The position numbers were made by a program, and so were the translations under genes. The notes below the pieces were generated by a model. That model worked only from the letters and a program-made list of their open reading frames with translations. It made no database searches and had not been told where the DNA came from. This document shows positions 7,863-16,524 of a stretch of DNA of 35,476 bases, piece by piece (the first letter of the stretch is position 1; every line of letters starts with the position of its first letter). This stretch comes from Pseudomonadota bacterium (GTDB taxonomy: Bacteria > Myxococcota_A > UBA9160 > JADFDR01): assembly GCA_003353845.1 (NCBI GenBank), contig PIVT01000040.1:1-35476 (forward strand), given 5' to 3'.

Positions 7863-8977
7863 TAACCTTTCCTCGCCTTCACAATGCCCTGCATACACAA
7901 GTCCGGCCCAAATCGTCGAAGCGTGCAGAGTTCCAACTCCATGGCTTCGCTCATCTTCTCGATCCCGAGGCTGCCGAGGGCTGGCCAACCATCTCCCCCG
8001 AGCAGTACAGGTGCTACGAACCAACTTACCTCATCGATGAGTCCCTGGCGCAACAAAGCTGCAGCGAGTTTCCCGCCACCCTCGACGAAAATTTCCGAGA
8101 GACCCTCCTGCGCCAAAGCCTTTAACGCCGCCACCAAGTCCACCCTTTGGTCTGCGGCAAGCGGAAGGCGCAGGACGCGCGCTCCTCCATCGAGGAGAAC
8201 CTGCTCCGCCTGGGTCGAGGCCTCTTCTCCACAGAGCACCCAGCACTCCCCGGGATCGCCAATCATCTTCAAGCTCGGGGGCGCGGTTAATTTGGAATCG
8301 AGCAGCAAGCGCAGCGGTCGGTGAACGACGCGTGCGCCCTTGCGGGCAGTGAGCGCCGGATCATCAGCCAGGGCCGTGCCCGAACCCACGAGAATGGCAT
8401 CGCAACGGCTCCTCATTTTGTGCACTTGGGCGCGCGATTCAGGCCCTGTAATCCAGCGAGAATCGCCGCTAACCGTAGCGATGCGCCCATCCAAGGAGGT
8501 GGCCAACTTCAAGCTGACAAAGGGGCGACCTTGCTCGAGCACACTTAAAAAGCCGCGATGCTGGGCTCGGCACTCGTCTTCTAAAACGCCCACTTCGACT
8601 TCAATCCCGGCGGCGCGCAAACGTTGAATGCCCTGCCCCTCGACTTCGGGGTTGGGGTCCAGGTGCCCGATGATGACTTTGGCGACGCCCGCCTGGATCA
8701 ACGCCTCGCAACAAGGGCCCGTTCGACCTGTGTGGGAGCAGGGTTCCAAAGTGACGGCGACGCTGGCGCCGCGAGGGCTGTCTTCACCCAAGGCCTTGCG
8801 ACAACGCGCCAAAGCAACGATCTCGGCATGATCCTCACCCGCCGGGCGCGTGTAACCACGGCCCAATACGTTTTCGCCCTTGAAGACGATGGCACCGACA
8901 GGTGGGTTCGGAGTTGTGCGGCCCGAGGCCTTGCGCGCCTGAGCCAGGGCAAGGCGCATGGCCTTTTCGGGCTTCAC
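7862..8977 (-). CDS. ribD: Bifunctional riboflavin biosynthesis deaminase/reductase RibD
   Basis: The protein has 371 residues in two domains. The N-terminal cytidine-deaminase-like domain (1 to about 145) has the zinc and catalytic residues HAE (in DHAEIVAL, about 49-56) and EPCSHTGRTGPC (about 77-88). The C-terminal reductase domain (about 148-365) begins PFVSLKLATSLDGRIA and includes EIFVEGGGKLAAALL. Together they deaminate and then reduce the pyrimidine intermediate of riboflavin synthesis. The start is GTG 8977 with GAGG upstream. An in-frame ATG at 8959 (MRLALAQARKASGRTTPNPPVG) is possible and would leave the domain intact. The stop overlaps the ribH start by one base. The gene follows nrdR after 12 bp. 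Confidence 0.95.
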   Translation of the reverse strand: MKPEKAMRLALAQARKASGRTTPNPPVGAIVFKGENVLGRGYTRPAGEDHAEIVALARCRKALGEDSPRGASVAVTLEPCSHTGRTGPCCEALIQAGVAKVIIGHLDPNPEVEGQGIQRLRAAGIEVEVGVLEDECRAQHRGFLSVLEQGRPFVSLKLATSLDGRIATVSGDSRWITGPESRAQVHKMRSRCDAILVGSGTALADDPALTARKGARVVHRPLRLLLDSKLTAPPSLKMIGDPGECWVLCGEEASTQAEQVLLDGGARVLRLPLAADQRVDLVAALKALAQEGLSEIFVEGGGKLAAALLRQGLIDEVSWFVAPVLLGGDGWPALGSLGIEKMSEAMELELCTLRRFGPDLCMQGIVKARKG

Positions 8978-8989
8978 GAGCGCAAACCT

Positions 8990-9475
8990 CTACGAATCGT
9001 CACGCGACTCGGCATCGGAATCGCTCTTCTTATCCAGTTCAGAAAAAAATCGTGCATAATCCTCGGGACCCTGGAAATCTTCAAAGACAGAGGCAAAACG
9101 AGCGGCGGCAATGGCATCGATATTCAACAAGCCCTGCATGATGAACTCACCGACACAGTGGCTGCTCACTTCCTTTTCGCCTGTTTCTTGTAAGTTGCGT
9201 TCCAAGGCATCGATGAGTCGCCCGATGGCATTGGCACTGACTGGCCGTTTCGAGCAAGAGGTTTCAATGCTCTCCAATACCTTCTCACGAGAAAAGTCTT
9301 CGCGGCGCATGTCCCGCTTTACAATTTTGGGTGTCACCGCCTCTACACGTTCCCGTGTCGTAAAGCGGCGATCACAGGACTCACATTCGCGGCGGCGGCG
9401 AATCTCCATCCGGTCGGGACCCAACCTTGAATCGATAACTCGATTTTCTTCGCTGGCACAGAATGGACAACGCAT
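8990..9475 (-). CDS. nrdR: Transcriptional repressor NrdR
   Basis: This 161-residue protein has the two standard NrdR parts. A zinc ribbon with Cys3, Cys6, Cys31 and Cys34 (MRCPFCASEENRVIDSR... ECESCDRRFTTRERVE) spans residues 1-45. An ATP-cone domain (about 49-140) begins PKIVKRDMRREDFSREKV. NrdR senses (d)ATP and represses ribonucleotide reductase genes. No nrd gene lies in the window. The ATG at 9475 has GGAG about 5 nt upstream and follows the glyA stop by 9 nt. Position between glyA and ribD is a common arrangement in deltaproteobacteria. The C-terminal tail (about 145-161) is acidic and Ser/Asp rich. Confidence 0.96.
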   Translation of the reverse strand: MRCPFCASEENRVIDSRLGPDRMEIRRRRECESCDRRFTTRERVEAVTPKIVKRDMRREDFSREKVLESIETSCSKRPVSANAIGRLIDALERNLQETGEKEVSSHCVGEFIMQGLLNIDAIAAARFASVFEDFQGPEDYARFFSELDKKSDSDAESRDDS

Positions 9476-9484
9476 GACGCTCCG

Positions 9485-10744
9485 CTAACTCTTCCATCGA
9501 TCAGTGTACATGGGGAACTTCTCGCACAGACCGCGCACGTCACTCCGAATCGAAGCCAAGAGGTCTGTATCTTCCGGGTTGTCGAGTGCTCGGGCGATAA
9601 AGCCCGCAATCAACTCCATCTCTGCCTCGTTCATTCCGCGCGTGGTCAATGCCGGCGTGCCAAAGCGCACACCTGAAGTCACAAAGGGTTTGCGAGGATC
9701 GAAGGGGACCATGTTTTTATTGGCCGTGATACCCGCAGCTTCCAGGCAATTTTGCCCCAACTTGCCCGTAATCTCTTTTCCCACCAAGGAGAGTAAGAAC
9801 ACGTGGTTATCCGTGCCTCCAGAAACAATCTTGAAACCCCGATCACTCAACCCTTTGGCGAGGGCCTGCGCATTTTTCACAATTTGCTGCGCGTAGGTTT
9901 TAAAATCGGGTTGGAGCACCTCTTTAAAAGCCACAGCCTTGGCTGCAATCACATGCATGAGCGGGCCCCCCTGGCCACCGGGAAAGACTGCCATGTTGAT
10001 GGGCTTCGTATATTCCTCATCGCATAAAATCATGCCGCCGCGCGGGCCGCGTAAGGTTTTGTGCGTTGTCGTCGAGTAGATCTGCGCCTTGCCCTGCGGG
10101 CTGGGATGCACACCCGCGGCGACGAGCCCGGCAATGTGCGCGATGTCCGCAAAAAGAATAGCGCCCACTTCATCAGCAATGGCACGGAACTTTTCAAAAT
10201 CGATAATGCGTGAGTAAGCCGTCGCACCGCACTGAATCAACTTGGGACGATGCTCCAAGGCCAGGGCGCGCAGCTGGTCATAATCAATCTCCTCGGTGTC
10301 TTCTCGCACACCGTAGGGAACGATGTTGTACAACTTGCCAGAGAAGTTTACAGGGCTACCGTGCGTCAGGTGGCCACCGTGATCGAGATTCATACCTAGA
10401 ATCGTATCCCCGACTTCGAGGACCGCTTGGTACACCGCCATATTGGCTTGGGATCCCGAATGAGGCTGCACGTTGACATGATCAGCGCCAAAGATCTGCT
10501 TGGCGCGCTCGATGGCCAGTCTCTCCACCTCGTCGACAACTTCGCAACCACCGTAGTAACGCCTTCCGGGATAGCCCTCGGCATACTTATTGGTCAGCAC
10601 TGAACCCATGGCTTCAATGACCGCTTCAGAGACAAAATTTTCTGAGGCGATGAGTTCCAGCGAAGTCGCCTGGCGTTCGGCTTCACGCTTCAGGATGGAG
10701 GCGACATCGGGATCAAAACTAGAGAGTTGGTTCTTGAGGTGCAC
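9485..10744 (-). CDS. glyA: Serine hydroxymethyltransferase
   Basis: This 419-residue PLP enzyme interconverts serine and glycine and loads one-carbon units onto tetrahydrofolate. Recognisable segments are [55 protein letters not shown], and the PLP-lysine loop [14 protein letters not shown] with the lysine near residue 230. I start it at GTG 10744 ([10 protein letters not shown]) because GGGAGGAAGG lies 6-8 nt before it. A frame opening at an ATG at 10768 would place that site inside the gene. The length and order are normal for the family. It lies 41 bp downstream of rpiB and 9 bp upstream of nrdR. Confidence 0.97.
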   Translation of the reverse strand: MHLKNQLSSFDPDVASILKREAERQATSLELIASENFVSEAVIEAMGSVLTNKYAEGYPGRRYYGGCEVVDEVERLAIERAKQIFGADHVNVQPHSGSQANMAVYQAVLEVGDTILGMNLDHGGHLTHGSPVNFSGKLYNIVPYGVREDTEEIDYDQLRALALEHRPKLIQCGATAYSRIIDFEKFRAIADEVGAILFADIAHIAGLVAAGVHPSPQGKAQIYSTTTHKTLRGPRGGMILCDEEYTKPINMAVFPGGQGGPLMHVIAAKAVAFKEVLQPDFKTYAQQIVKNAQALAKGLSDRGFKIVSGGTDNHVFLLSLVGKEITGKLGQNCLEAAGITANKNMVPFDPRKPFVTSGVRFGTPALTTRGMNEAEMELIAGFIARALDNPEDTDLLASIRSDVRGLCEKFPMYTDRWKS

Positions 10745-10785
10745 TTTCAACCTTCCTCCCGTTGGCAACGGGTCTGTTATTCGAG

Positions 10786-11235
10786 TTAGGGTCGAGTTAG
10801 AGAATCTATTTTTTCAATGCGCGCCTGGTGCCGACCCCCTTCGAAGGGAGTCTCCAACCAAGTCTCTACCAGAGGCCACGCCGACTCAAGATCGAGGCGG
10901 TTCCCCGAAAGAGCCAAGCCATTGGCATCGTTGTGTTGGCGCGCCAATTCGGCGGTCTCGACGTCGTGTACCAGGGCGGTTCGAACTCCAGGAAAGCGAT
11001 TGGCAGTATACATGACCCCGAGCCCCGTCCCACAAATCACGATGAGCCGAGACACCTCCCCCTGGGCAAGTGCCCGGGCGGCCGGCGCTACTGTGTCTGG
11101 ATAATCGACAGAAGCCGAATCGTCGGCGGGACCAAAATCCACCACCTCGTGCCCTTTCTGCTCAAGACGCTGCTTCAGGGCATCCTTCAGAACCACGCCG
11201 CGGTGATCCGTTGCCATGGCAATTCGTTCACTCAT
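10786..11235 (-). CDS. rpiB: Ribose-5-phosphate isomerase B
   Basis: This 149-residue RpiB/LacAB-family sugar-phosphate isomerase has the N-terminal strand IAMATDHRG (about 5-13). It also has VVDFGP and [12 protein letters not shown], the active-site loop VICGTGLGV with catalytic Cys68, and [15 protein letters not shown] carrying the conserved His. The C-terminal [13 protein letters not shown] matches the usual family ending. It interconverts ribose-5-phosphate and ribulose-5-phosphate. The ATG at 11235 follows AAGGGAG by about 7 nt. The gene sits between fabF and glyA, an order seen in several deltaproteobacteria. Confidence 0.95.
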   Translation of the reverse strand: MSERIAMATDHRGVVLKDALKQRLEQKGHEVVDFGPADDSASVDYPDTVAPAARALAQGEVSRLIVICGTGLGVMYTANRFPGVRTALVHDVETAELARQHNDANGLALSGNRLDLESAWPLVETWLETPFEGGRHQARIEKIDSLTRP

Positions 11236-11284
11236 GGGTCTCCCTTCAAGATCTATCTGTTTGAGAGCTTTCCCCAGGAGAAAG

Positions 11285-12544
11285 TCACCCGTCCCAGCGC
11301 TTAAAAATCAAGCAGGCGTTGGTGCCACCGAAGCCAAAGGAATTCGACAAGGCGTAATGAATTTCTTTCTTCTGTGCCTTGTTGGCCACGTGGTTCAGTT
11401 CGCATTCGGGGTCTACGCGATCCAAGTTAATGGTCGGGGGCAAGAGCCCCGTCTGCAATGCTCGCACACAGAATAGCGCCTCTACGGCTCCCGCCGCTCC
11501 CAGCAAATGCCCCGTCATGGATTTGGTGGAGGAAACGGCCAGTTGATCCAGGTGCTCTCCGAACACTCTGCGGATCGCCCCGCATTCCAACCCGTCACCA
11601 GCGGGCGTGCTGGTCCCATGGGCGTTGAGATAGCCAATCTCACTCGGATCGATCCCTGCATCCGCCAAGGCGAGACTCATGGCGCGCCGACCGCCCTCGC
11701 CGTCCTCGGCAGGTAAGGTCACAAATTGCGCATCTGCCGAGGCGCCATAGCCCACGACCTCAGCGTAAATCTTCGCACCGCGCGACTGCGCTTCTTCCAA
11801 GGCCTCCAGCACCATGACTCCAGCGCCCTCGCCCATGACAAATCCATCTCGGTCCACGTCGAAGGGGCGGCTGGCTTTTTCCGGGTCCTCGTTACGCGTG
11901 GAAAGGGCTCGCATGGCAGCGAAGCCAACAACCCCCATGACATTCACCGGTGATTCGCAGCCCCCTACAACCATGACATCCGCGTCTCCGCGTTCGATCA
12001 CACGCGCGGCTTCACCAATGGAATGAGCCCCTGTGGCACAGGCACTCACATGGCAAATATTCGGGCCGCGCAATCCGTGCTGAATGGAAACATATCCACC
12101 TGCCAGATTGGCGATGGACATGGGGATCATGAACGGGGAAACGCGCTTGGCGCCGGATTTAAGAAAAATCTTGGAATTCTCGTGAAGGGTCGACAGGCCG
12201 CCGATCCCCGAGCCAATGGCTGTTCCCGCACGGTCTCCCGCAGCGCCCTGCAGGCTCAGGCCCGAATCCTCCATGGCTTCTCGTGCGGCGGCCAGGGCGA
12301 ACAGAATAAAGTCGTCCATGCGCCGCAGTTCCTTGGAAGTAATGTCACCGGCATTCACGTCTCCAGGGATCTCACCGGCAAAATGCACAGGAAGTTCGGA
12401 AACATCAAAACGTGAAATGGTTCGAATACCGGAACGCCCTTCGATGGCGCCTTGCCAGGTCGATTCGGTGTCCACACCCAGAGGTGACACACAACCCAGA
12501 CCCGTAATGACGACACGACGGCGTTCGGCCCTTACAGAAGGCAT
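11285..12544 (-). CDS. fabF: Beta-ketoacyl-ACP synthase II
   Basis: The protein has 419 residues. The condensing-enzyme triad is intact: Cys169 in VSACATGAHSIGEA, His near 309 in NAHGTSTPAGD, and His near 346 in MTGHLLGAAGAVEA. The opening RRVVITGLGCVSPLG and the ending SNSFGFGGTNACLIF are typical. It condenses malonyl-ACP with acyl-ACP during chain elongation. The ATG at 12544 lies 1 nt after the acpP stop, with GGAG about 10 nt upstream. With no fabH in the window, the initiating condensation must be encoded elsewhere. Confidence 0.97.
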   Translation of the reverse strand: MPSVRAERRRVVITGLGCVSPLGVDTESTWQGAIEGRSGIRTISRFDVSELPVHFAGEIPGDVNAGDITSKELRRMDDFILFALAAAREAMEDSGLSLQGAAGDRAGTAIGSGIGGLSTLHENSKIFLKSGAKRVSPFMIPMSIANLAGGYVSIQHGLRGPNICHVSACATGAHSIGEAARVIERGDADVMVVGGCESPVNVMGVVGFAAMRALSTRNEDPEKASRPFDVDRDGFVMGEGAGVMVLEALEEAQSRGAKIYAEVVGYGASADAQFVTLPAEDGEGGRRAMSLALADAGIDPSEIGYLNAHGTSTPAGDGLECGAIRRVFGEHLDQLAVSSTKSMTGHLLGAAGAVEALFCVRALQTGLLPPTINLDRVDPECELNHVANKAQKKEIHYALSNSFGFGGTNACLIFKRWDG

Positions 12545-12545
12545 G

Positions 12546-12785
12546 TCATGCCGCTCCGAGTTTCTCCTTCAGATAGGAGACCGCATCTGATACGCGTTGA
12601 ATTTTTTCAGCATCGTCGTCTGGAATTTCGATGTCAAATTCCTCTTCCATGGCCATGACAAGCTCGACGATATCAAGCGAGTCCGCCCCGAGATCTTCAA
12701 TAAAAGATGCGCCGGGAAGTACCTCGTCCTTCGTTCTTCCCAATTGCTCCATCACAAGATCTACCAGCTTATCTTCTAGTCCCAT
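12546..12785 (-). CDS. acpP: Acyl carrier protein
   Basis: This 79-residue acidic protein has the phosphopantetheine serine in [21 protein letters not shown]. The flanking helices and length are typical of ACP. I chose the ATG at 12785 ([16 protein letters not shown]). The frame continues upstream to 12914, but that extension resembles nothing and would be abnormal for ACP. The ribosome-binding site is weak (GGGAG about 11 nt upstream). The gene lies 1 nt before fabF and 191 bp after fabD, where fabG is commonly found in related operons. Confidence 0.95.
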   Translation of the reverse strand: MGLEDKLVDLVMEQLGRTKDEVLPGASFIEDLGADSLDIVELVMAMEEEFDIEIPDDDAEKIQRVSDAVSYLKEKLGAA

Positions 12786-12937
12786 CCGAAAGAAACTCCC
12801 AACTTGTCCAACCCTTTTTGAGGGCCATTTTTCAACAGGCAGAGTAATACAACTCAACCCACACCAATTAAAGTTGTCCCCAAGCTCTACAGAGGTACCA
12901 ACTTCCGTTACCAACGAACGGGCTTCATAACATTACT

Positions 12938-12960
12938 GGTTTTTATAATGGATAAAAGCC
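12938..12960. repeat. Inverted repeat in the fabD-acpP gap
   Basis: GGTTTTTAT (12938-12946) and ATAAAAGCC (12952-12960) can pair over nine positions around a 5-nt loop, with one G-T wobble when read on the plus strand. It is in the 191-bp gap just after the fabD stop and about 150 bp before acpP. It could be an operator for a local acpP-fabF promoter or a weak processing hairpin. No clear promoter boxes were identified beside it, so the role is open. Confidence 0.35.
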
Positions 12961-12976
12961 TATCGCGCCCTTAGAG

Positions 12977-13921
12977 CTAGTTGCTCTCCCCTACAAAAAT
13001 TTGCGCTGCCTCGAAGTCAGCCAACGCACTCACATTCTGACGCGGAGTGCGTTTGGCAATCCGGGCAACCAAACCCGACAAAACAGCCCCAGGCCCCACC
13101 TCAAGAAAATGAGTCACACCATCGGCCGCCAACCGATTCACAATGTCAGTAAAACGAACAGGGGCCACGATCTGGCGCTCTAATAATTCGGCCACGCGCG
13201 AGCCCTGGCTGTTGGGGGCCGATTCCACGTTGCTCACCACGGGGGGATTTGGATCGGCAAACGTGTAACCAGCTAATTCTGAAGCGAATTTTTCAGCTGC
13301 TGGCTGCATGAGGGCACAGTGGAATGGGGCAGATACCGCCAGGGGAACGGTCTTGCGCGCGCCCGATTCTCGCGCCTTGGCGCAAGCTTGTTCTACGGCC
13401 TCAGCGTCGCCGGCAATGACCGTTTGAATCGGAGAATTAAAGTTGGCCGGTGTCACCACCTTGCCCGTGGCCGCAGCCGCTTCCTGGCAGGCCTTCTCGA
13501 CGTTTTCCGCGCTGGTGCCCAAAATGGCCGCCATGGCGCCCTTACCCTGGGGAACCGCCTCTTGCATGTAGCGCCCGCGCAGGTGAACCAATTTCACGGC
13601 CTCTTCAAAACGCAGAGAACCGGTGGCCACCAAGGCGGAGTACTCGCCCAGGCTATGCCCGGCGACAAAGGCTGGTTTCAAATCGGTCTTCTCTTGAAAA
13701 GCGCGGTACAAGGCAATGCTTGCCGTAAGGATGGCGGGCTGACCGATCTCCGTTCGCACGAGATCCTCAGCGGGCCCCTCAAAAATCAACTTCGACAATG
13801 AAAAGCCCAAGGCCTCATCAGCAGCATCAAACACAGCGCGCGCGGCGGCAGAAGACGCATACACGTCTTGTCCCATGCCGACCTCTTGAGCACCTTGACC
13901 TGGAAAGAGTACAGCTAACAT
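12977..13921 (-). CDS. fabD: Malonyl-CoA:ACP transacylase
   Basis: This 314-residue protein begins LAVLFPGQGAQEVGMG and has the catalytic Ser90 in the GHSLGEYSAL motif. The partner His lies near residue 202 (SAPFHCALM), and GPGAVLSGLV is near the C-terminus. It transfers malonyl groups from CoA to ACP for fatty-acid synthesis. The ATG at 13921 follows an AAGGAG that lies within the end of rpmF, and the rpmF stop is only 6 nt upstream. plsX and fabH, which commonly separate rpmF from fabD, are missing. Confidence 0.96.
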   Translation of the reverse strand: MLAVLFPGQGAQEVGMGQDVYASSAAARAVFDAADEALGFSLSKLIFEGPAEDLVRTEIGQPAILTASIALYRAFQEKTDLKPAFVAGHSLGEYSALVATGSLRFEEAVKLVHLRGRYMQEAVPQGKGAMAAILGTSAENVEKACQEAAAATGKVVTPANFNSPIQTVIAGDAEAVEQACAKARESGARKTVPLAVSAPFHCALMQPAAEKFASELAGYTFADPNPPVVSNVESAPNSQGSRVAELLERQIVAPVRFTDIVNRLAADGVTHFLEVGPGAVLSGLVARIAKRTPRQNVSALADFEAAQIFVGESN

Positions 13922-13927
13922 CGAGCG

Positions 13928-14110
13928 TTACTCCTTGTCAGTCTCCAACACCGTTCGCCCTTTGTAGGTACCGCAGTTCTGACACACGCGGTGGGGCAGT
14001 TTGGGCTCCTTGCACTGCGGGCAAGTGGATTGCGCACCCGCCTTTAATGCATCGTGACTGCGGCGCATGTCTCGCTTGGCGGGGGAAGTTCGTTGCTTGG
14101 GAACTGCCAT
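13928..14110 (-). CDS. rpmF: 50S ribosomal protein L32
   Basis: This 60-residue basic protein begins [20 protein letters not shown]. It carries the zinc-ribbon cysteines CPQC near residues 30-33 and CQNC near 43-46, followed by the usual GTYKGR ending. It is the cysteine-containing form of L32. The ATG at 14110 has a strong GAAGGAG about 8 nt upstream. It sits between yceD and fabD. The yceD-rpmF pair is widely conserved. Confidence 0.97.
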   Translation of the reverse strand: MAVPKQRTSPAKRDMRRSHDALKAGAQSTCPQCKEPKLPHRVCQNCGTYKGRTVLETDKE

Positions 14111-14163
14111 GCCTTTTCTCCTTCGTTTCGTGCCTTGCGCAGTTTATTCTGCGCGCAGCTCGA

Positions 14164-14730
14164 TTAATTCTGTTCTTTGCGCAGACTTTCCAGTACGGCA
14201 AAGGGCGAAAGTGGATTCGCCTTCGTACACGTACAGGACTCTGAGTTTCGATCGACCCCACATTGGGGACACAAACCGAGACATTCTTCTCGGCAAAGCG
14301 GTGTCGCGGGCAGGGCCAAAGCCAACAACTCGCGGAAAAAATCATTCAACTTTATTTCAGCACCTTTGTACCAACCGGTGCCGAGTTCATCACTCAAGCA
14401 CATTCCCTCGGTCGCCAAAACAGCGGCGGCTTCCGGCTCCGCGGGCAGGCGATCACCCGCTGGTTCGAGAAGCAAGCGGAAGGGCTCCCGTATTTCTTCT
14501 CGATACTCCACCAAGCAACGACTGCACTCTAGCTCTAATGCGCCCCGAATCTCACCGTCAAAAAAGAGATCCTCGCCCAGGGTGTAGGCTTGCATCTCCA
14601 ATTGAAAGGCGTCGAGCACCGCCTGGTCACCAATGCCCAGGGTCGCTCCCGTTTCCTGCCACCAAGTGAGCTCTGCCTCAAAAGTGTAGGGCTCGGGTGT
14701 GGCCTTGAGTCGATCGAGGAAGATTTTCAT
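14164..14730 (-). CDS. yceD: YceD/DUF177 family protein
   Basis: The protein has 188 residues. The DUF177 signature ELECSRCLVEYREEI is at about residues 69-83. A cysteine-rich C-terminal part, with CREECLGLCPQCGVDRNSESCTC, suggests a metal site. The family is linked to rRNA/50S maturation through its fixed place before rpmF; the exact function is not settled. The ATG at 14730 (MKIFLDRL) fits the family. The frame opens further upstream at 14790, but neither start has a strong ribosome-binding site. It is the first gene of the leftward housekeeping run, and its promoter must lie in the 175-bp gap shared with gltX. Confidence 0.88.
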   Translation of the reverse strand: MKIFLDRLKATPEPYTFEAELTWWQETGATLGIGDQAVLDAFQLEMQAYTLGEDLFFDGEIRGALELECSRCLVEYREEIREPFRLLLEPAGDRLPAEPEAAAVLATEGMCLSDELGTGWYKGAEIKLNDFFRELLALALPATPLCREECLGLCPQCGVDRNSESCTCTKANPLSPFAVLESLRKEQN

Positions 14731-14905
14731 GACAACTGAGCTTCTCACTTGGGCAAAACACGCCCGTAAAGCGGCTCCACGGGATAGCAAAGGCGAGCTG
14801 GAGCTGCCAGAAAAGCCCTCATTTTTCGATACTTAGTAGTCTGGGGGCCAAAGACGCCTCCAGGGGCCGCCAAAGACGGCAGGGGCTGATAGACTCCCCC
14901 GCGCC

Positions 14906-16360
14906 ATGACCAAACTCGATTCCACGCTTCGCACCCGTTTTGCCCCCAGCCCCACAGGTTTCCTCCACATCGGAGGGGCCCGCACGGCCTTGTTCAGCTG
15001 GGCCTACGCCCGCCGCTTCGGGGGTAAATTCATCCTCCGCATTGAGGATACTGACCGAGAACGCTCCACCGAGGAATCCGAGCGGGGCGTCATCGACGGA
15101 CTGCGCTGGCTGGGTATCCAATGGGACGGAGAGATCGCCCGCCAGAGCGAGGCCAACGCTCGGCACCAAGAGGTCATCGAAGACCTCCTGACCGCAGGCA
15201 AGGCCTATCGCTGTATTTGCAGCCGCGAGGAACTAGAGCAACGCAAACAAGAGCATATCGCGCGGGGCGACAAGTGGACCTACGACCGCAAATGCCGCGA
15301 TGAAGACTACGCGGCGGATTGCGGCACCCATGTGGTGCGCCTGAAGCTCCCCGACACCGGCATGCTCGGTTGGGTAGACGGTGTCTTCGGCGAAAGCGGC
15401 CAGGACGCCAGTGAAATTGGCGATGTGATTATTCGGCGCAGCGACGGCAGCCCCCTGTACCACCTGGCGGTCGTGGTGGACGACATCGACCTGGGCATCA
15501 ATTTCGTGATTCGTGGCCAGGATCATCACAGCAATACTCCATTTCAGTTGGCCATCTACCAAGCCATGGGCGTCGAGCCCCCCCGCCTCGCTCACGTGCC
15601 GCTCATTGTCGGCAAGAACGGCAAGAAACTTTCCAAGCGCCGCGATCCGATATCCGTGCAGCAATTTCAAGAAGAAGGCTACCTGCCGGAGGCCATGCGC
15701 AACTGGCTGACTCGAATTGGCTGGTCTCACGGAGACCAGGAAGTTTTTTCCAGCGAGGAAATCACCCAAACGTTTGACTTGGAGCACGTCAATCACTCCT
15801 CGGCCCAAGCGGACTTGGAAAAATTGGTTTGGCTGAATCAGCACTACTTGAAAACCTTGCCCATGGACCAGATCCGAGACTATGTGCTGCCCTTTCTAGA
15901 AAAAGAGGTCGGTGGCTCGGTACAGTGGGACGATGCATTGGCCTTCTACATCGAGGCCGATCGCGAGCGCCCCAAGACCCTGGTGGAGATGGCCCAGCGC
16001 GCCAGATTCCTCTTACTCGATGACGACGCGCTCCAGATCGATGAGAAAGCCGCCAAGAAGCACCTCAAAGCGAATATCGCTCCCGCCTTGGAACAATTGA
16101 GGGATGCCTTTGCCGCCTTGGGGGCCTGGGATCACGAGAGCATTGAGGGCGCCTTCCAAAGCGTGCTCGAGCAGCAAAATCGAGAGCGCAGCGAAGAGCA
16201 GGGTGAAATGAAGATGGGGAAATTGGCACAGCCTGTGCGGGTGGCCGTAACGGGCGGGCCGGTCTCCCCCGGCATTCACGAAACGCTCATGGCCCTGGGC
16301 CAGGAGCGCAGCGTGACACGCTTGAGCAATGCCATCCAAGCGATTCGCGCACGGGCGTAA
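14906..16360 (+). CDS. gltX: Glutamyl-tRNA synthetase
   Basis: This 484-residue class I synthetase attaches glutamate to tRNA. The ATP-binding signature is FAPSPTGFLHIGGARTALF (HIGG at 21-24). The second signature, a KMSKS variant, is KLSKRRD near residue 245. The insertion CICSREELEQRKQE lies near 110-125, and the C-terminal anticodon-binding helical domain spans about 330-484, including AQPVRVAVTGGPVSPG. Full length is normal. tRNA-Gln lies directly downstream on the same strand. A GluRS that also charges tRNA-Gln in the indirect GatCAB route is possible, but I cannot judge discrimination from the sequence. Confidence 0.96.
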   Translation: MTKLDSTLRTRFAPSPTGFLHIGGARTALFSWAYARRFGGKFILRIEDTDRERSTEESERGVIDGLRWLGIQWDGEIARQSEANARHQEVIEDLLTAGKAYRCICSREELEQRKQEHIARGDKWTYDRKCRDEDYAADCGTHVVRLKLPDTGMLGWVDGVFGESGQDASEIGDVIIRRSDGSPLYHLAVVVDDIDLGINFVIRGQDHHSNTPFQLAIYQAMGVEPPRLAHVPLIVGKNGKKLSKRRDPISVQQFQEEGYLPEAMRNWLTRIGWSHGDQEVFSSEEITQTFDLEHVNHSSAQADLEKLVWLNQHYLKTLPMDQIRDYVLPFLEKEVGGSVQWDDALAFYIEADRERPKTLVEMAQRARFLLLDDDALQIDEKAAKKHLKANIAPALEQLRDAFAALGAWDHESIEGAFQSVLEQQNRERSEEQGEMKMGKLAQPVRVAVTGGPVSPGIHETLMALGQERSVTRLSNAIQAIRARA

Positions 16361-16445
16361 AATATTCCAACGCCGGCCTGGGGCCCTGGGTGAGGTAGAC
16401 AGAAAGGCTTGGAATAGGTACACAGTGACGCTCGAAACGAGCTGA

Positions 16446-16519
16446 TCCTCGGTCGTCTAATGGTAGGACAGCGGACTCTGACTCCGCCAATTGTGGTTCG
16501 AGCCCACACCGAGGATCCA
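16446..16519 (+). tRNA. tRNA-Gln (anticodon CTG)
   Basis: This 74-nt cloverleaf includes an encoded CCA. The acceptor arms TCCTCGG and CCGAGGA pair over 7 bp. The D-arm is GTC...GAC, the anticodon stem GCGGA/TCCGC encloses CTCTGAC with CTG as anticodon, and the T-arm TGTGG/CCACA holds TTCGAGC. The first pair is U1-A72, a known identity feature for tRNA-Gln recognition by GatCAB. It lies 85 bp after gltX on the same strand. The discriminator base is U. Confidence 0.95.
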
Positions 16520-16524
16520 GTCGT

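Noticed and set aside
7863-8024. N-terminal extension of ribH
   Set aside because: It overlaps the ribD coding end in another frame. The ATG at 7862 has a strong ribosome-binding site and matches the family start.
12786-12914. N-terminal extension of acpP or fabG remnant in the fabD-acpP gap
   Set aside because: Translation of the gap shows no Rossmann glycine motif, YxxxK or other FabG pieces, and an ACP with 43 extra residues would be abnormal.
16363-16415. Terminator after gltX (ATTCCAA ... TTGGAAT)
   Set aside because: The 7-bp arms are far apart and no T-tract follows, so termination is not supported.
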